A stretch of 64,000 bases of DNA from G965267185 sp965267185 (GCA_965267185.1 OZ253937.1:3906001-3970000), one strand, 5' to 3'; shown: positions 45,388-54,919, counted from the first letter of the stretch. Numbers and translations are program-made. Notes: generated by a model from the letters alone, not told the origin.

Positions 45388-45858
45388 ATGAAACGAACGA
45401 TCGACCTGGCGGCATCGACGGTTCTGCTGATCATCCCCATCATCTTGATGGCGATCACCTTCTCGGATCAGTTCGATGTCCCCACCTTCGGCGGCGATGT
45501 GGGGCCGACGCTCGCACCTCGCGCCTACTTCGTCGTGTGGATTATCTTGGCCGCATCGGCCTGCGCGATGGCCTACAAAACGCAGGCGTTATCTGAGACG
45601 AGCGACGAAGACGGCTTTAGCGCCAAGCAGTTGTTCGGCACGGCGATTGTGATTTTCGCCACGGCGGTAGCGATGATGAACATCGGCTTCGTGTTTTCCG
45701 CCATTCCTGGCTTTTTCCTGTTTTGCCTCGCGTTCGGGTACCGCAAGCCGGTGCCGCTAATCCTGACGAGCGTTATCGCGCCACTGGTTGTGTGGGCGTT
45801 GTTCACCTTCGGGTTCGAACTGATTCTGCCGCGTTCGCCCTGGTTCAACATCCTGTAG
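45388..45858 (+). CDS. tctB: TTT transporter small membrane subunit (TctB type), system 2
   Basis: The 156-residue protein has four hydrophobic segments and a TctB layout, with GPTLAPRAYFVVWIILAA near 37-54. It follows the hairpin and is 6 bases before tctA2. Sequence identity to the system 1 TctB is low, so the two systems are not a recent duplication. Confidence 0.85.
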   Translation: MKRTIDLAASTVLLIIPIILMAITFSDQFDVPTFGGDVGPTLAPRAYFVVWIILAASACAMAYKTQALSETSDEDGFSAKQLFGTAIVIFATAVAMMNIGFVFSAIPGFFLFCLAFGYRKPVPLILTSVIAPLVVWALFTFGFELILPRSPWFNIL

Positions 45859-45864
45859 GGCGCC

Positions 45865-47352
45865 ATGGAAAACGTACTGCTTGCCATCGATCAATTTTCC
45901 ACCGTGAGCGTTCTCATAGCGCTCGTGATCGGCTGCGCCTGGGGCACGTTCGCCGGCGCGCTACCCGGCATGGGAACAGTCGCCGCCCTTATCGTCGCGC
46001 TACCCTTTACCTTCAGCATGTCGACCGAAGGCGCCGTCGCGCTGTTCCTCGGTATCTATGTGACATCGGTCTATGGCGGATCGATATCCGCGATTCTCAT
46101 CAACACGCCTGGCACGCCTCAGTCTGCCGCGACCGTCATGGACGGTTATCCCATGGCTCAGGCGGGAAAAGCCGATTTGGCCGTCGGGTGGGCGACCCTC
46201 GCTTCCTTCTTTGGCGGCGTGTTTTCCCTGATCGTTCTAATTGTCGCCGCACCGTCGTTGGCGAAGGTCTCCGTTGCCTTCGGGCCGGCGGCGATCTTTG
46301 CGATCATCCTGTTTGCGCTGACCTGTATCGCCTGGGTGTCGCGGGGTAGTACCGTCAAAGGTTTGATGGCGGGCATGATCGGTTTGTTCCTGACCACGAT
46401 CGGCCCCGACGATTTGACCGGTTATGTGCGATTCGATTTTGGTCTCGAAGTCCTCGCTGGCGGACTGTCCCTGATTCCGATCTTGATCGGCCTGTTCGCA
46501 CTGTCCGAGGTGCTAACCCGTGCATCGGGATACCATCCTACCAAAGCCCCTGACGTCTCCAATGTGGGCTTCCGCTTGCCGCCGTGGCGCGAGATTAAGA
46601 TTCGCTGGGCCCAGCTTCTGCAAAGCAGCGGTATCGGCACGTTCATCGGTATTTTGCCGGGCACCGGCGCGACCGCGGCGACATTCGTAAGCTATTCGGA
46701 GTTGCGCCGGACCTCGCCGCGGTCGGCGAACTTCGGGAAGGGCGAGCCCGACGGCCTCATCGCATCGGAAGCGTCCAATAACGCCGTTACCGGAGGCGCG
46801 CTCGTGCCGACGCTCGCGCTGGGTATCCCAGGGGATGGCGGCACCGTGGTGCTTTTGGGAGTGCTCACGATCAAGGGCGTGGTTCCAGGTTTCGACCTGA
46901 TCAACAACAATCCGCATATTCTCACCGGCGCATTTCTGCTGGTGCTCGTCGCCAATATTCTGATGTTCGCCTTCGGCGCCATGGGCGCGCGGGTGTTTGC
47001 GCGCATTCTTGCTGCGCCCGAACCCCTGCTCATGGGCGGTGTCCTGCTGTTCTCGCTGGTCGGTGCGTTCGTCGTTCGCGGCAACCCCATTGATATACTG
47101 GTTGCGGTCGTCGCCGGGCTCGTTGGGTTCGTTTTGCGCTACGCGGGATATCCGTTGGCACCCATTGTTATCGGCATGGCGCTCGGCACAATCTTCGAGG
47201 AGAGCCTCCGCCAAGGGCTCATAAGCGCGAACGGCAACTTCCTCGAATTCATTGGCGACCCGATCGCGTTGGGCATCTTGGCCGTCACCGCTGTCGTCAT
47301 CGTGGCGCCGTTTGTCCGCAAGCGCCGTTTGGTCGAGAGCGCAGGTAGTTAA
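45865..47352 (+). CDS. tctA: TTT transporter large membrane subunit (TctA type), system 2
   Basis: The 495-residue permease has the family blocks GALPGMGTVAALIVALPFTF, YGGSISAILINTPGTPQSAATVMDG, GILPGTGATAATFVSY and SNNAVTGGALVPTLALGIPGDGGT. It has ten to twelve membrane segments. It completes TTT system 2 and is followed by a sulfatase gene after 52 bases, probably in the same transcript. Confidence 0.93.
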   Translation: MENVLLAIDQFSTVSVLIALVIGCAWGTFAGALPGMGTVAALIVALPFTFSMSTEGAVALFLGIYVTSVYGGSISAILINTPGTPQSAATVMDGYPMAQAGKADLAVGWATLASFFGGVFSLIVLIVAAPSLAKVSVAFGPAAIFAIILFALTCIAWVSRGSTVKGLMAGMIGLFLTTIGPDDLTGYVRFDFGLEVLAGGLSLIPILIGLFALSEVLTRASGYHPTKAPDVSNVGFRLPPWREIKIRWAQLLQSSGIGTFIGILPGTGATAATFVSYSELRRTSPRSANFGKGEPDGLIASEASNNAVTGGALVPTLALGIPGDGGTVVLLGVLTIKGVVPGFDLINNNPHILTGAFLLVLVANILMFAFGAMGARVFARILAAPEPLLMGGVLLFSLVGAFVVRGNPIDILVAVVAGLVGFVLRYAGYPLAPIVIGMALGTIFEESLRQGLISANGNFLEFIGDPIALGILAVTAVVIVAPFVRKRRLVESAGS

Positions 47353-47404
47353 AAATGCGGCACGGTCGGCGGGTCACGGCGTATGAGAGGGATGGAGAAG
47401 TAGG

Positions 47405-48919
47405 GTGTCCATAAAGCCGAACGTCGTTCTTATTGTCGCCGACCATTGGTTCGGCTCATTGCTGGGGGTCGCCGGACACCCGAGCGTTCAGACGCCGACG
47501 CTGGACGAGTTGGCGCGGAACGGCGTGCGGTTCACGAACGCCTATTCCGAAAACCCGGTTTGCCTCGGCGCGCGGCGGTCGATCATGACCGGCACGACGC
47601 CGCGCACCCATGGCGACCGCACCTTCATTCCGACCCTGCCCATGCCCGAGGGCATAGCGACGCTTGCACAGACCTTCAGAGACGCCGGCTATCAAGCTCA
47701 TGCCGCGGGTAAGATTCACGTTTATCCCCAGCGCGACCGGATCGGCTTCGACGACGTCATCCTCGACGATGAAGGCCGGCCGATGTTCGGCGTGCACGAC
47801 GACTACGAGGCCTATCTTGGCGATGCTGGTTTCCCAGGCCAGGGATACCTGCATGGCATGAGCAATAACGAATATGCCTACCGGCCCTGGCATCTGCCGG
47901 AAGAAACCCATGTGACCAACTGGGTAACGCGCGAGATCACCCGGCAGATTAAGCGCCGCGACGACCGAAAGCCTGGCTTTTGGTATGTCGGCTACCGGCA
48001 TCCACACCCGCCGCTGGTGCCCCTGCAAACCTATCTCGATCTCTATCGCGATATCCCGATCGACGATCCCTGGGTCGCCGATTGGGCGCAAAATTACGAG
48101 GATCAGGTCTACACCGTGAAGGCCCATATGATCCGCAAGTTCAAGCACAACGATCAGCAAGTCAGAGCGGCGCGGCGCGCGTTTTACGCGCTCTGCACGC
48201 ATATCGATCACCAGATCAGGCTGATTCTCGGGACGCTGCGCGAGGAGAGCATCCTCGACGACACCATCATCATGTTCACTTCCGATCACGGAGACATGCT
48301 GGGCAACCACAATATGTGGGCCAAGCGCGTGTTCTATGAAAACTCCACCTGCGTACCGATGATCGTCATGGGTACCAAGGGCGACGCCCGGGTGGGTCAT
48401 CACCGGGTGAGCGACCGTCTGATCGGCCACCAAGACGTCATGCCCACGCTACTCGATCTCTGCGGCATCCAAGTTCCGGATACGGTCGACGGCATTTCCA
48501 TGTTTGCCGACAAAACGCACGAGTTCATTTACGGCGAAGACGGTGAGAACGGCCATTCGTCGCGCATGATCCACGATGGCCGTCACAAGCTCATCTACTA
48601 TCCGGTTGGCGATAAGCGGCAGCTCTTCGATATCGAGGAAGACCCGCAGGAAATGAACGATTTGGCCGGTGACCCCAGCCACAAGAATCTGCTTGGCCAT
48701 TTGACCGATGTCTTGATCGGCGAAATGTATGGCTCGGACGAAAAGTGGCTGTCACAAGGCCGGTTGGTTGGAGAAGCCGATCGGGAATTCCATCCTGGCG
48801 CCAACCGGACGCTTTATGCCCAACGCGGCAACCAATGGCCGCCGCCGCCCTTGTCCGACAAAGCTGCCATGGAATGGTACCCCGAAGCATCCGCCGACTC
48901 CGAAACCGCAATGGACTGA
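47405..48919 (+). CDS. Sulfatase/alkaline-phosphatase-superfamily hydrolase
   Basis: The 504-residue protein starts at GTG. Metal-site motifs are VADHWF near 10-15 and TSDHGDMLGNHNMWAKRVFYE. The active-site cysteine motif is C53-L-G55-A-R57-RSIMTG. It has the right length and register for formylglycine conversion, but Gly replaces the usual Pro or Ala. The enzyme may be a sulfatase, a phosphonate monoester hydrolase or a phosphodiesterase. No signal peptide is seen, so it probably acts in the cytoplasm on a substrate brought in by TTT-2. Confidence 0.88.
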   Translation: MSIKPNVVLIVADHWFGSLLGVAGHPSVQTPTLDELARNGVRFTNAYSENPVCLGARRSIMTGTTPRTHGDRTFIPTLPMPEGIATLAQTFRDAGYQAHAAGKIHVYPQRDRIGFDDVILDDEGRPMFGVHDDYEAYLGDAGFPGQGYLHGMSNNEYAYRPWHLPEETHVTNWVTREITRQIKRRDDRKPGFWYVGYRHPHPPLVPLQTYLDLYRDIPIDDPWVADWAQNYEDQVYTVKAHMIRKFKHNDQQVRAARRAFYALCTHIDHQIRLILGTLREESILDDTIIMFTSDHGDMLGNHNMWAKRVFYENSTCVPMIVMGTKGDARVGHHRVSDRLIGHQDVMPTLLDLCGIQVPDTVDGISMFADKTHEFIYGEDGENGHSSRMIHDGRHKLIYYPVGDKRQLFDIEEDPQEMNDLAGDPSHKNLLGHLTDVLIGEMYGSDEKWLSQGRLVGEADREFHPGANRTLYAQRGNQWPPPPLSDKAAMEWYPEASADSETAMD

Positions 48920-49029
48920 TTTTGGAGCGGGCCTAGGGCGCTTGAAGAACACGCCAGTCACCGCCGCCCGCATGGAGTTGCATCCGCCGATCATTGACCG
49001 CATAACGAGCCTGAACGAATGGGTAGGTA

Positions 49030-50139
49030 ATGGCGAGTAAGGGCAAAAAAAGCGGAAAGCGGAGCAAGGGTGAGTCCGGGCAAAAGCGTGTAACGTCCTA
49101 CGATGTCGCCAAAGCTGCGGGCGTGTCGCAGTCGGCGGTTTCCCGTACCTTTTCGAAAGGCGGTTATGCGTCGGAAGAAACCCGCAAGCGGGTCCTTGCG
49201 GCGGCGCAGAAATTGGGCTTCGCCCCCAATGCGATCGCGCGCAGTCTGATTACGCAACGCTCCCAGATCATCGCTATTATCGTTGCCGACCTGCAGTATT
49301 CCTTCTACGTGACCCTGCTGCATCGGTTGTGCGACGTGGTGCGCGAGGCCGGTTACCAGGTGCAGCTCATCTCGACGCCCGACAGCGAGGACATCGAGAA
49401 ATTCATTCCCGACATTATCGCCTACCGCGCCGATGGCGCGATAATCGCCTCGACTCGCCTCTCATCGAACGCCGCCGACCTTTGTAAGGAAGCCGGGATT
49501 CCAGTGGTTCTGGTCAATCGCTATGTCGAGGACGCTAACTTTAGCTCGGTGGCGGCCGATAATGTTCACGCCGGCCGGATCGCTGCGGAGTTTCTCATCT
49601 CCGCCGGGCACCGCCGCCTCGCCTTCGTCGCCGGCCTTGCCGACACATCGACAAGCAGGGATCGGGAGCAGGGATTCTTTCAGCGTGCCGCTGAACTTGG
49701 CGCGCCGAAGCCGCTCCGCCGCGAAGGCAACTTCACCTACGAAGGCGGCCATCAAGCGGCCCTGGAGTTGATGGCGTTGAAACGGGCGCCCGACGCTTTC
49801 TTTTGTGCCAGCGACATCATGGCGATGGGCGCTATGGACGCGTTGCGCTACGAACTCGGCCTGCGGGTCGGTGAAGACGTGTCGGTTATCGGGTTCAATA
49901 ACGCCGATATGGCCGCTTGGCAGAGCTATCAGTTAACCTCGATCACGTCGGACGCCGAGGCCATGTCAAAACGGGCGATTGAAATTCTCGAAGCCGAGAT
50001 CACTGGCGGCGATGTCACGCCCCATCGGGAGTTTATGAAGGGGTACTTGGTGGTGCGCCAGTCGGCGCGGATTCCGGAAAGCAAAGAGCTGTTCGATCTC
50101 GATCTGGCGCGCATTCCACCGCAGATCACAGCAATGTAG
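49030..50139 (+). CDS. LacI-family transcriptional regulator
   Basis: The 369-residue repressor has a lysine-rich N-terminal tail, the LacI helix-turn-helix (TSYDVAKAAGVSQSAVSRTF, about 18-37) and hinge, then a periplasmic-binding-like sensor domain. The central-CG palindromes at 44322 and 54920 are of the kind LacI proteins bind, so TTT-2 and the divergent sugar operons are its likely targets. It is convergent with the minus-strand operon, 17 bases away. Confidence 0.92.
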   Translation: MASKGKKSGKRSKGESGQKRVTSYDVAKAAGVSQSAVSRTFSKGGYASEETRKRVLAAAQKLGFAPNAIARSLITQRSQIIAIIVADLQYSFYVTLLHRLCDVVREAGYQVQLISTPDSEDIEKFIPDIIAYRADGAIIASTRLSSNAADLCKEAGIPVVLVNRYVEDANFSSVAADNVHAGRIAAEFLISAGHRRLAFVAGLADTSTSRDREQGFFQRAAELGAPKPLRREGNFTYEGGHQAALELMALKRAPDAFFCASDIMAMGAMDALRYELGLRVGEDVSVIGFNNADMAAWQSYQLTSITSDAEAMSKRAIEILEAEITGGDVTPHREFMKGYLVVRQSARIPESKELFDLDLARIPPQITAM

Positions 50140-50156
50140 AGCGGCGCAACTGTCGC

Positions 50157-50804
50157 CTAACCCTGGCCGTACGATGTCAGGAACCACTCGCGGCTGGCCC
50201 GCACGGTCGTTTCCGGCAGAGACTGGACCTCTCCTCGCACCGTGGCCAGGTGGGCGCATTCCGCCTCTTCCTCTAGATAGACCGCGGTAACTAGGGCTTT
50301 CTCCACGGTCGGCCCGATGGCAAATACCCCGTGGTTGCGCATCAGGATGGCCAGATTATCGCCGATCTTGGCGACGATCTCCTTGCCGATCTCCTCCTCG
50401 CCGATGACGGCAAAATCGGAAATAGGTACGGGGCCGCCGAAATAAGCAGCGCCGGTTGTCGTGTAGATAGGTAAGGATTCACCGCGGATAGCGAAGCTGG
50501 TCGCGTACGGCGAGTGGGTGTGAACGATGCCGTGTACGTCTTCGCGGTGGCGGTATACGTACAGGTGTGAGGCGGTATCGACCGATGGCTTTAACGATCC
50601 CTCAACCACGTTGCCGTCGAGGTCGGTGATCACCAGATCTTCTGGGGTGAGCTTGTTGCAGCGAAATCCACTCGGCTTGATGACCACCAAACCGCTGTCC
50701 GGATCGCGTGCGCTCGCGTTGCCGCTGCTCCACTTTACGAGCCCGCTTTCGGGCAACGCGTGATTGGCCTCGCAGACTTCTTGGCGCAGTTCCATCAGTT
50801 GCAT
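50157..50804 (-). CDS. Class II aldolase/AraD-UlaF family protein
   Basis: The 215-residue protein aligns without gaps to L-ribulose-5-phosphate 4-epimerase (AraD/UlaF) through residue 124, from memory of the E. coli AraD sequence. Zinc ligands His95 and His97 (HTHSP) and Asp76 (SVDTASH) are kept, and His158 (RNHGVF) is the distal ligand. AraD's catalytic Asp120 is Ala here (TTGAAYF). The C-terminal YGQ resembles AraD's. It is last in the SorC operon. It is either an epimerase with a changed acid/base or an aldolase. Confidence 0.88.
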   Translation of the reverse strand: MQLMELRQEVCEANHALPESGLVKWSSGNASARDPDSGLVVIKPSGFRCNKLTPEDLVITDLDGNVVEGSLKPSVDTASHLYVYRHREDVHGIVHTHSPYATSFAIRGESLPIYTTTGAAYFGGPVPISDFAVIGEEEIGKEIVAKIGDNLAILMRNHGVFAIGPTVEKALVTAVYLEEEAECAHLATVRGEVQSLPETTVRASREWFLTSYGQG

Positions 50805-50820
50805 GATCGGTTTTCCTTAC

Positions 50821-51975
50821 TCACATCGCCGATTCGAGAATACGAACCAGCTCGGCCTTGGTGAATTGCACTGGATTTCCCTTCATCGACGAAGAGACCG
50901 CGGCGGCCTCGGCGATGGCGTTCAGATCCGATGCTTCCACCCCGATCTCCGACAGAGTCGGGATCGATAGGCGGTTGCAGACGTGCCACGCCCAGTCGAC
51001 CGCTTCCGCCGGTACACAACCGCCGTCGCCGGTCAGCATATCCGCCAGTTCCGCGTACTTCTCCGATATCGGGTGATCCTCGTTCTGCTCCAGAAGCGCA
51101 CCGATATTTGCGAGTGTCACGGACGGCAGGAGCGCAGCGCAGATTGCGCCATGGGGCGCGCCGGTCCGCCCGCCGATAACCCCGGCGAAGCCATGGATTG
51201 CACCGAGTTTGGCGTTCGATAGAGCCAAGCCGCCCAGCAAGCTGGCGAACATCAGGTCTTCGCGGGCCTTCGGGTCGGGGGGTGCGCCATTGAGCCGCGC
51301 CAGTGCCCTGGCGGCGCGCGGAATGCCGGCGCGGCACAGGCCGTCGACCAGCGGGTTCGCCATTGCGGAGACGAACGGCTCGATCAGGTGGGTCAGCGCG
51401 TCCATGCCGCTGGTCGCTGTGACGCCGGCGGGTAGATCGGCGGTGAGATCGGGATCGACGATCGATACCGAAGGCAGCATCCGAGGATCGCGTAGGCTCA
51501 CTTTCACCCGCTGCTCAGGCGCGCCGACCACCGCGTTGCGGGTAACCTCCGCCCCCGTGCCGGCCGTCGTGGGGATCGCGATAAAGGGCAACGGATCGTT
51601 TTTCAGACGTTCGCCCGAGCCGATCACCTCAAGGTAGTCGACGATCGGCCCCTCATTGGGCGCTAATGCGCTGATGGCCTTACCAGCGTCGAGCGCGCTG
51701 CCACCGCCGATCCCAATCACAATGTTCGCCCCGAGATCGCGGGCTACGGTAACGCCCTCCTTGATCATCTCGACGGTGGGTTCGGAGCCGACCTTGAAGG
51801 TTTCGGTGCTCAGGCCCGATTGTCGGATGCCCGCAATCGTCGTTTTATGCCGCTCCGGCCGACTACCGGTAACAACAAGCGCGACGGCGCCAAGCTCTGC
51901 AGCAAAACCGCCAGCCTCTTCAACCGTTCCCCGGCCGAAGCGGATATTGTCGGCGGTGGCGAACGCGAACGTCAT
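50821..51975 (-). CDS. Iron-containing alcohol dehydrogenase
   Basis: The 384-residue group III dehydrogenase has the NAD loop GIGGGSALDAGKA (88-100) and metal ligands Asp192 and His196 in GMDALTHLIE, with further His in AIHGF and GAPHGAI. It reduces an aldehyde or keto-sugar, or oxidises an alcohol, in the cytoplasm. It is 3 bases from the transketolase C-part stop and 16 bases before the AraD-like gene in one operon. It may take the reductase place of the Yia pathway (inference). Confidence 0.92.
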   Translation of the reverse strand: MTFAFATADNIRFGRGTVEEAGGFAAELGAVALVVTGSRPERHKTTIAGIRQSGLSTETFKVGSEPTVEMIKEGVTVARDLGANIVIGIGGGSALDAGKAISALAPNEGPIVDYLEVIGSGERLKNDPLPFIAIPTTAGTGAEVTRNAVVGAPEQRVKVSLRDPRMLPSVSIVDPDLTADLPAGVTATSGMDALTHLIEPFVSAMANPLVDGLCRAGIPRAARALARLNGAPPDPKAREDLMFASLLGGLALSNAKLGAIHGFAGVIGGRTGAPHGAICAALLPSVTLANIGALLEQNEDHPISEKYAELADMLTGDGGCVPAEAVDWAWHVCNRLSIPTLSEIGVEASDLNAIAEAAAVSSSMKGNPVQFTKAELVRILESAM

Positions 51976-51978
51976 GCG

Positions 51979-52992
51979 TTAGAGAGCCTCGAGCTGGCTG
52001 GTGCTGAGCGAGCTCGCTTCCTGCAGCCGAACCGCAGATAAGTCGTCCTCGGTAATGGCCAGGTCGCGGTCGACGACCGCCGATACGCGGCGGACGAGCG
52101 ACATGGCGTCGAGCTCGTATTTCTTCATCAGGTAGGGCAACGAGGCGCCGTGGGCGTAAGTGTCGTTGAGTCCGATACGCGTCAGCGGCGTGCCGATCCC
52201 GTGTTCGGCCATCATCTCCGCTGTGGCCGTGCCGAGCCCGCCCTGGATGTTGTGGTTTTCCATCGTGATGACGCCCCGCTCGGCGCTGCGCAGCGCGTCG
52301 ACAACCGCCGGGTCGGAAAAGGGCTTTAGCGTCGATATGTGCATATGGGTGATCGACACGCCCTGGTCGGCCAGAAGTTCGGTGGCGCGCATCGCTTCCT
52401 CGGTGCAGATGCCGCTGGTCAGCAGGGTGATGTCGCGACCGGCTCGAATCAGGCGTGCGCGGTTGTGTTGCAAAGGCTCGTTTGCGGTAAACAGCCGCGG
52501 AAGTTGGCCGCGCAGCATGCGCACATAGACCGGTCCATCGACTGCGTGGACGGCGTCAAGCACGCTCTCCACATCGGTCGCATCGCCCACTTCGAAGATA
52601 GTGACGTTGGGGATGCCGCGCAGCACGGCAAGGTCGTCGACGGCTTGGTGGGTAACCCCGCCGGGCGTGGTGATGCCCGGCAGGAATCCGAACAATCGGA
52701 CCGGAAGGTTAGGGTAGGCGACCGACATAGAGAACTGATCGAGCGGCCGCCGGTAGAGGAACACCGCGAACGTATGCAGGAACGGCGTGAAACCTTCGCG
52801 CGCCATGCCGCCGGCCCAACTCAGCATGTTCTGTTCGGCCATGCCCAGCGAGAAGAAACGGTCGGGGTAGGTGTCCTTGAACAATCCCAGCTCGACCGAG
52901 TTGGTGAGATCGCCCGAAAACACGATGACTTCGGGCTTATCTTCGGCCCATTGGACGAGATTGTTTTCGTGGACGCGGTTTAAGACTTCCAT
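51979..52992 (-). CDS. Transketolase C-terminal subunit (split enzyme)
   Basis: The 337-residue protein corresponds to the pyrimidine-binding and C-terminal domains of transketolase, seen as FSLGMAEQNMLSWAGGMAREGF and later RVGLNDTYAHG-like blocks. Its ATG directly follows the TAG of the N-terminal subunit, so the two are coupled. The E in GMAEQNM is the family's catalytic glutamate. Split transketolases are known for sulfosugar and apulose phosphate pathways as well as for ordinary pentose phosphates. Confidence 0.9.
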   Translation of the reverse strand: MEVLNRVHENNLVQWAEDKPEVIVFSGDLTNSVELGLFKDTYPDRFFSLGMAEQNMLSWAGGMAREGFTPFLHTFAVFLYRRPLDQFSMSVAYPNLPVRLFGFLPGITTPGGVTHQAVDDLAVLRGIPNVTIFEVGDATDVESVLDAVHAVDGPVYVRMLRGQLPRLFTANEPLQHNRARLIRAGRDITLLTSGICTEEAMRATELLADQGVSITHMHISTLKPFSDPAVVDALRSAERGVITMENHNIQGGLGTATAEMMAEHGIGTPLTRIGLNDTYAHGASLPYLMKKYELDAMSLVRRVSAVVDRDLAITEDDLSAVRLQEASSLSTSQLEAL

Positions 52993-53916
52993 CTATCGGA
53001 TCTCCGCGGTTTGCATTGCCGCCAGCACGTCCCGGTAGACAGCGATTTCCGCATCATCCTTGAAGCGGACGAAATGCAGGTGTGGCTTTCGCTCGTCCAG
53101 GTTGGGAATACCCTGGGTGGTGTTGGTATCCGCCAGCACGAACAGCGGTTTACCGGTGTGGTCGATATCGTTCGCCGCGTTCGCCAGCGCCTCCACATCG
53201 TGACCGTCGACCCGCACCGGGTGCCCGCCGAACCCTTCGATGCGGCCATGGATTGGCTCGATGTTCATGACATCGCGCGTCCAGCCGTCGACCTGCTGAC
53301 CATTGACGTCGGCGTACACGATTACATTGTCGAGTTTGTAGAAGGCGAGCGCCTGAACCGCTTCCCAGGTCTGGCCCTCCTCGAACTCGCCGTCGGACAT
53401 GAACACGAACACCCGGCCCGGCTCGCCGCGCAGCCGCCGGGCCAACGCAATGCCGCCGGCCTGGCTGATCGCCTGCCCGAACGAGCCGGTAGTCAGCTCG
53501 AACCCAGGCGAGTGCTCGGCGCCGATCATCTCGACGGTGCTGCCGTCGGTGTTGAACTGCTGCAGCCCTTCCGGCGACATGCGGCCCGTTTCGACCAGAG
53601 CGGCGTAGATCGCCACCGCATAGTGCGCCGGCGAGATCAACAGGCGGTCATATTCGCCGCCTTGGGGGCCGTTGTAGGCTGCACCGAGGCCGTGGCCGAC
53701 GCCGCCCTTTCCCGGCACGCCGGGAAAGGGCGGCGGGACGAACTCACCTTCGCTGGGTCCAAGATTGAGCACCTTGGTATACAGGGCAGCCAGTATCTCG
53801 GCCGACGACAACGCCTGGCTCAAATAGCAGCCGTTCCGTTCGATCGTGAGATCGAGAACGCGCTGCCTTATGCCGTGCGCAACCCGTTTCGCTTCCGTTT
53901 GCCAAGTATTGGCCAT
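52993..53916 (-). CDS. Transketolase N-terminal subunit (split enzyme)
   Basis: The 307-residue protein is the thiamine-diphosphate-binding half. The cofactor motif reads MSDGEFEEGQTWEAV with the closing DVNGQQVDG, so Ser stands for the first Gly of GDG. GGVGHGLGAAY and the early ILAALYTKVLNLGP are typical. It joins the C-part downstream to make one enzyme that moves two-carbon units between keto-sugars and aldehydes. It lies 23 bases after the SorC-family regulator gene. Confidence 0.9.
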   Translation of the reverse strand: MANTWQTEAKRVAHGIRQRVLDLTIERNGCYLSQALSSAEILAALYTKVLNLGPSEGEFVPPPFPGVPGKGGVGHGLGAAYNGPQGGEYDRLLISPAHYAVAIYAALVETGRMSPEGLQQFNTDGSTVEMIGAEHSPGFELTTGSFGQAISQAGGIALARRLRGEPGRVFVFMSDGEFEEGQTWEAVQALAFYKLDNVIVYADVNGQQVDGWTRDVMNIEPIHGRIEGFGGHPVRVDGHDVEALANAANDIDHTGKPLFVLADTNTTQGIPNLDERKPHLHFVRFKDDAEIAVYRDVLAAMQTAEIR

Positions 53917-53939
53917 GCCTGTTGTCCTTCCAGAGCCGC

Positions 53940-54899
53940 CTAAGCCGCGGCGGCTTCGCGTAACCGCAACAGTTCATGCGCGGTGGCTTCTTCGATGATG
54001 ACGACGTTGAAGTATCCGCCGCGCAGCGCGGCGATAAGGGCCGGCGATTTTGTGACCGATGCGCTGATCGCGACCGACCAGGTGGCGCCGCGCAAGGCGG
54101 ACAGCGGTATGCTGATCGCACGCTGGGTGTAATCGCCGACCTCGTCGCCCTCGGCGTCGATCATACGGGCGAGTACGTGGCCGACGGCGCCTGCCCGGCG
54201 CGCCGCCTTGCGGTCGGCCTCGCGGATATAGCCGGCGCGCTCGAGGCTGGACATCGATGGATCGAGCGCGCCGATGCCTTGAATCATAATATCGGCAGTC
54301 GCCGCGCGGGCGAGCGCCTGTTTTATCTGGGGCTGGCGCATCAAATTCTCGCGCATCGCCGCGTTGGTGACGATTGCCGGGGCGGGGACCATGCGGCAGG
54401 TGCCGGCAAAAGCGTCGGCCAGCTTCACCGCGAGCCGGGGCCCATCCACGTCGGGGTCGCCTTCACCCAGAACACCGGAGAGCTGCACGACCTCGACGCC
54501 GGTGAGCGGCACGGCGGGTAGAGCTTCGACCATGTGGTGCAGGGTGTTCCCCCACGTCACGCCGACGGTCATATCGTCGGCGATGATGCTCAGCAGATAT
54601 TCGGCGGCCGCGGTACCGACCGCTTGCAGATCGCCTTCTTCGCTGCCGCTGTTGGGCACGACAACGGCTTCGCGCAGGCCGAATGCATTGCGCAGTTGGC
54701 TCGCCAAATCGGGCCGGTGATCGACAGCGCGGCGGATGGTGATCTGAACGACACCGGTCTTGCGCGCATCGGCCAGCAGGCGTGACACCGTCGAGTGGGA
54801 GCAGCCAAGAATTTTCGCGATGCTCTGCTGGCTTTGGTTTTGCTCGTAATAGAGCTCGGCGGCGTGCGCCATCTGGGCGGTCTTCAGTTCGTCAGCCAA
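53940..54899 (-). CDS. SorC-family sugar-binding transcriptional regulator
   Basis: The 319-residue protein has an N-terminal helix-turn-helix (QSQQSIAKILGCSHSTVSRLLADAR) and a C-terminal SorC/DeoR-type sugar-phosphate-binding domain with GVTWGNTLHHMVEAL. Such proteins respond to phosphorylated sugars, which suits a cluster with a PfkB kinase. It heads the minus-strand operon and is divergent from the lactonase operon; the 126-base gap holds the shared operator. Confidence 0.92.
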   Translation of the reverse strand: MADELKTAQMAHAAELYYEQNQSQQSIAKILGCSHSTVSRLLADARKTGVVQITIRRAVDHRPDLASQLRNAFGLREAVVVPNSGSEEGDLQAVGTAAAEYLLSIIADDMTVGVTWGNTLHHMVEALPAVPLTGVEVVQLSGVLGEGDPDVDGPRLAVKLADAFAGTCRMVPAPAIVTNAAMRENLMRQPQIKQALARAATADIMIQGIGALDPSMSSLERAGYIREADRKAARRAGAVGHVLARMIDAEGDEVGDYTQRAISIPLSALRGATWSVAISASVTKSPALIAALRGGYFNVVIIEEATAHELLRLREAAAA

Positions 54900-54919
54900 G
54901 AGAACCCGTTCCTTTGGTA

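Noticed and set aside
51979..53916. Split transketolase as a broken gene
   Set aside because: The two halves have proper starts, a direct TAG-ATG junction and intact motifs, and split transketolases are common.
53011..53943. 310-codon + strand frame
   Set aside because: It is opposite the transketolase N-terminal subunit with its cofactor motif; no family features.
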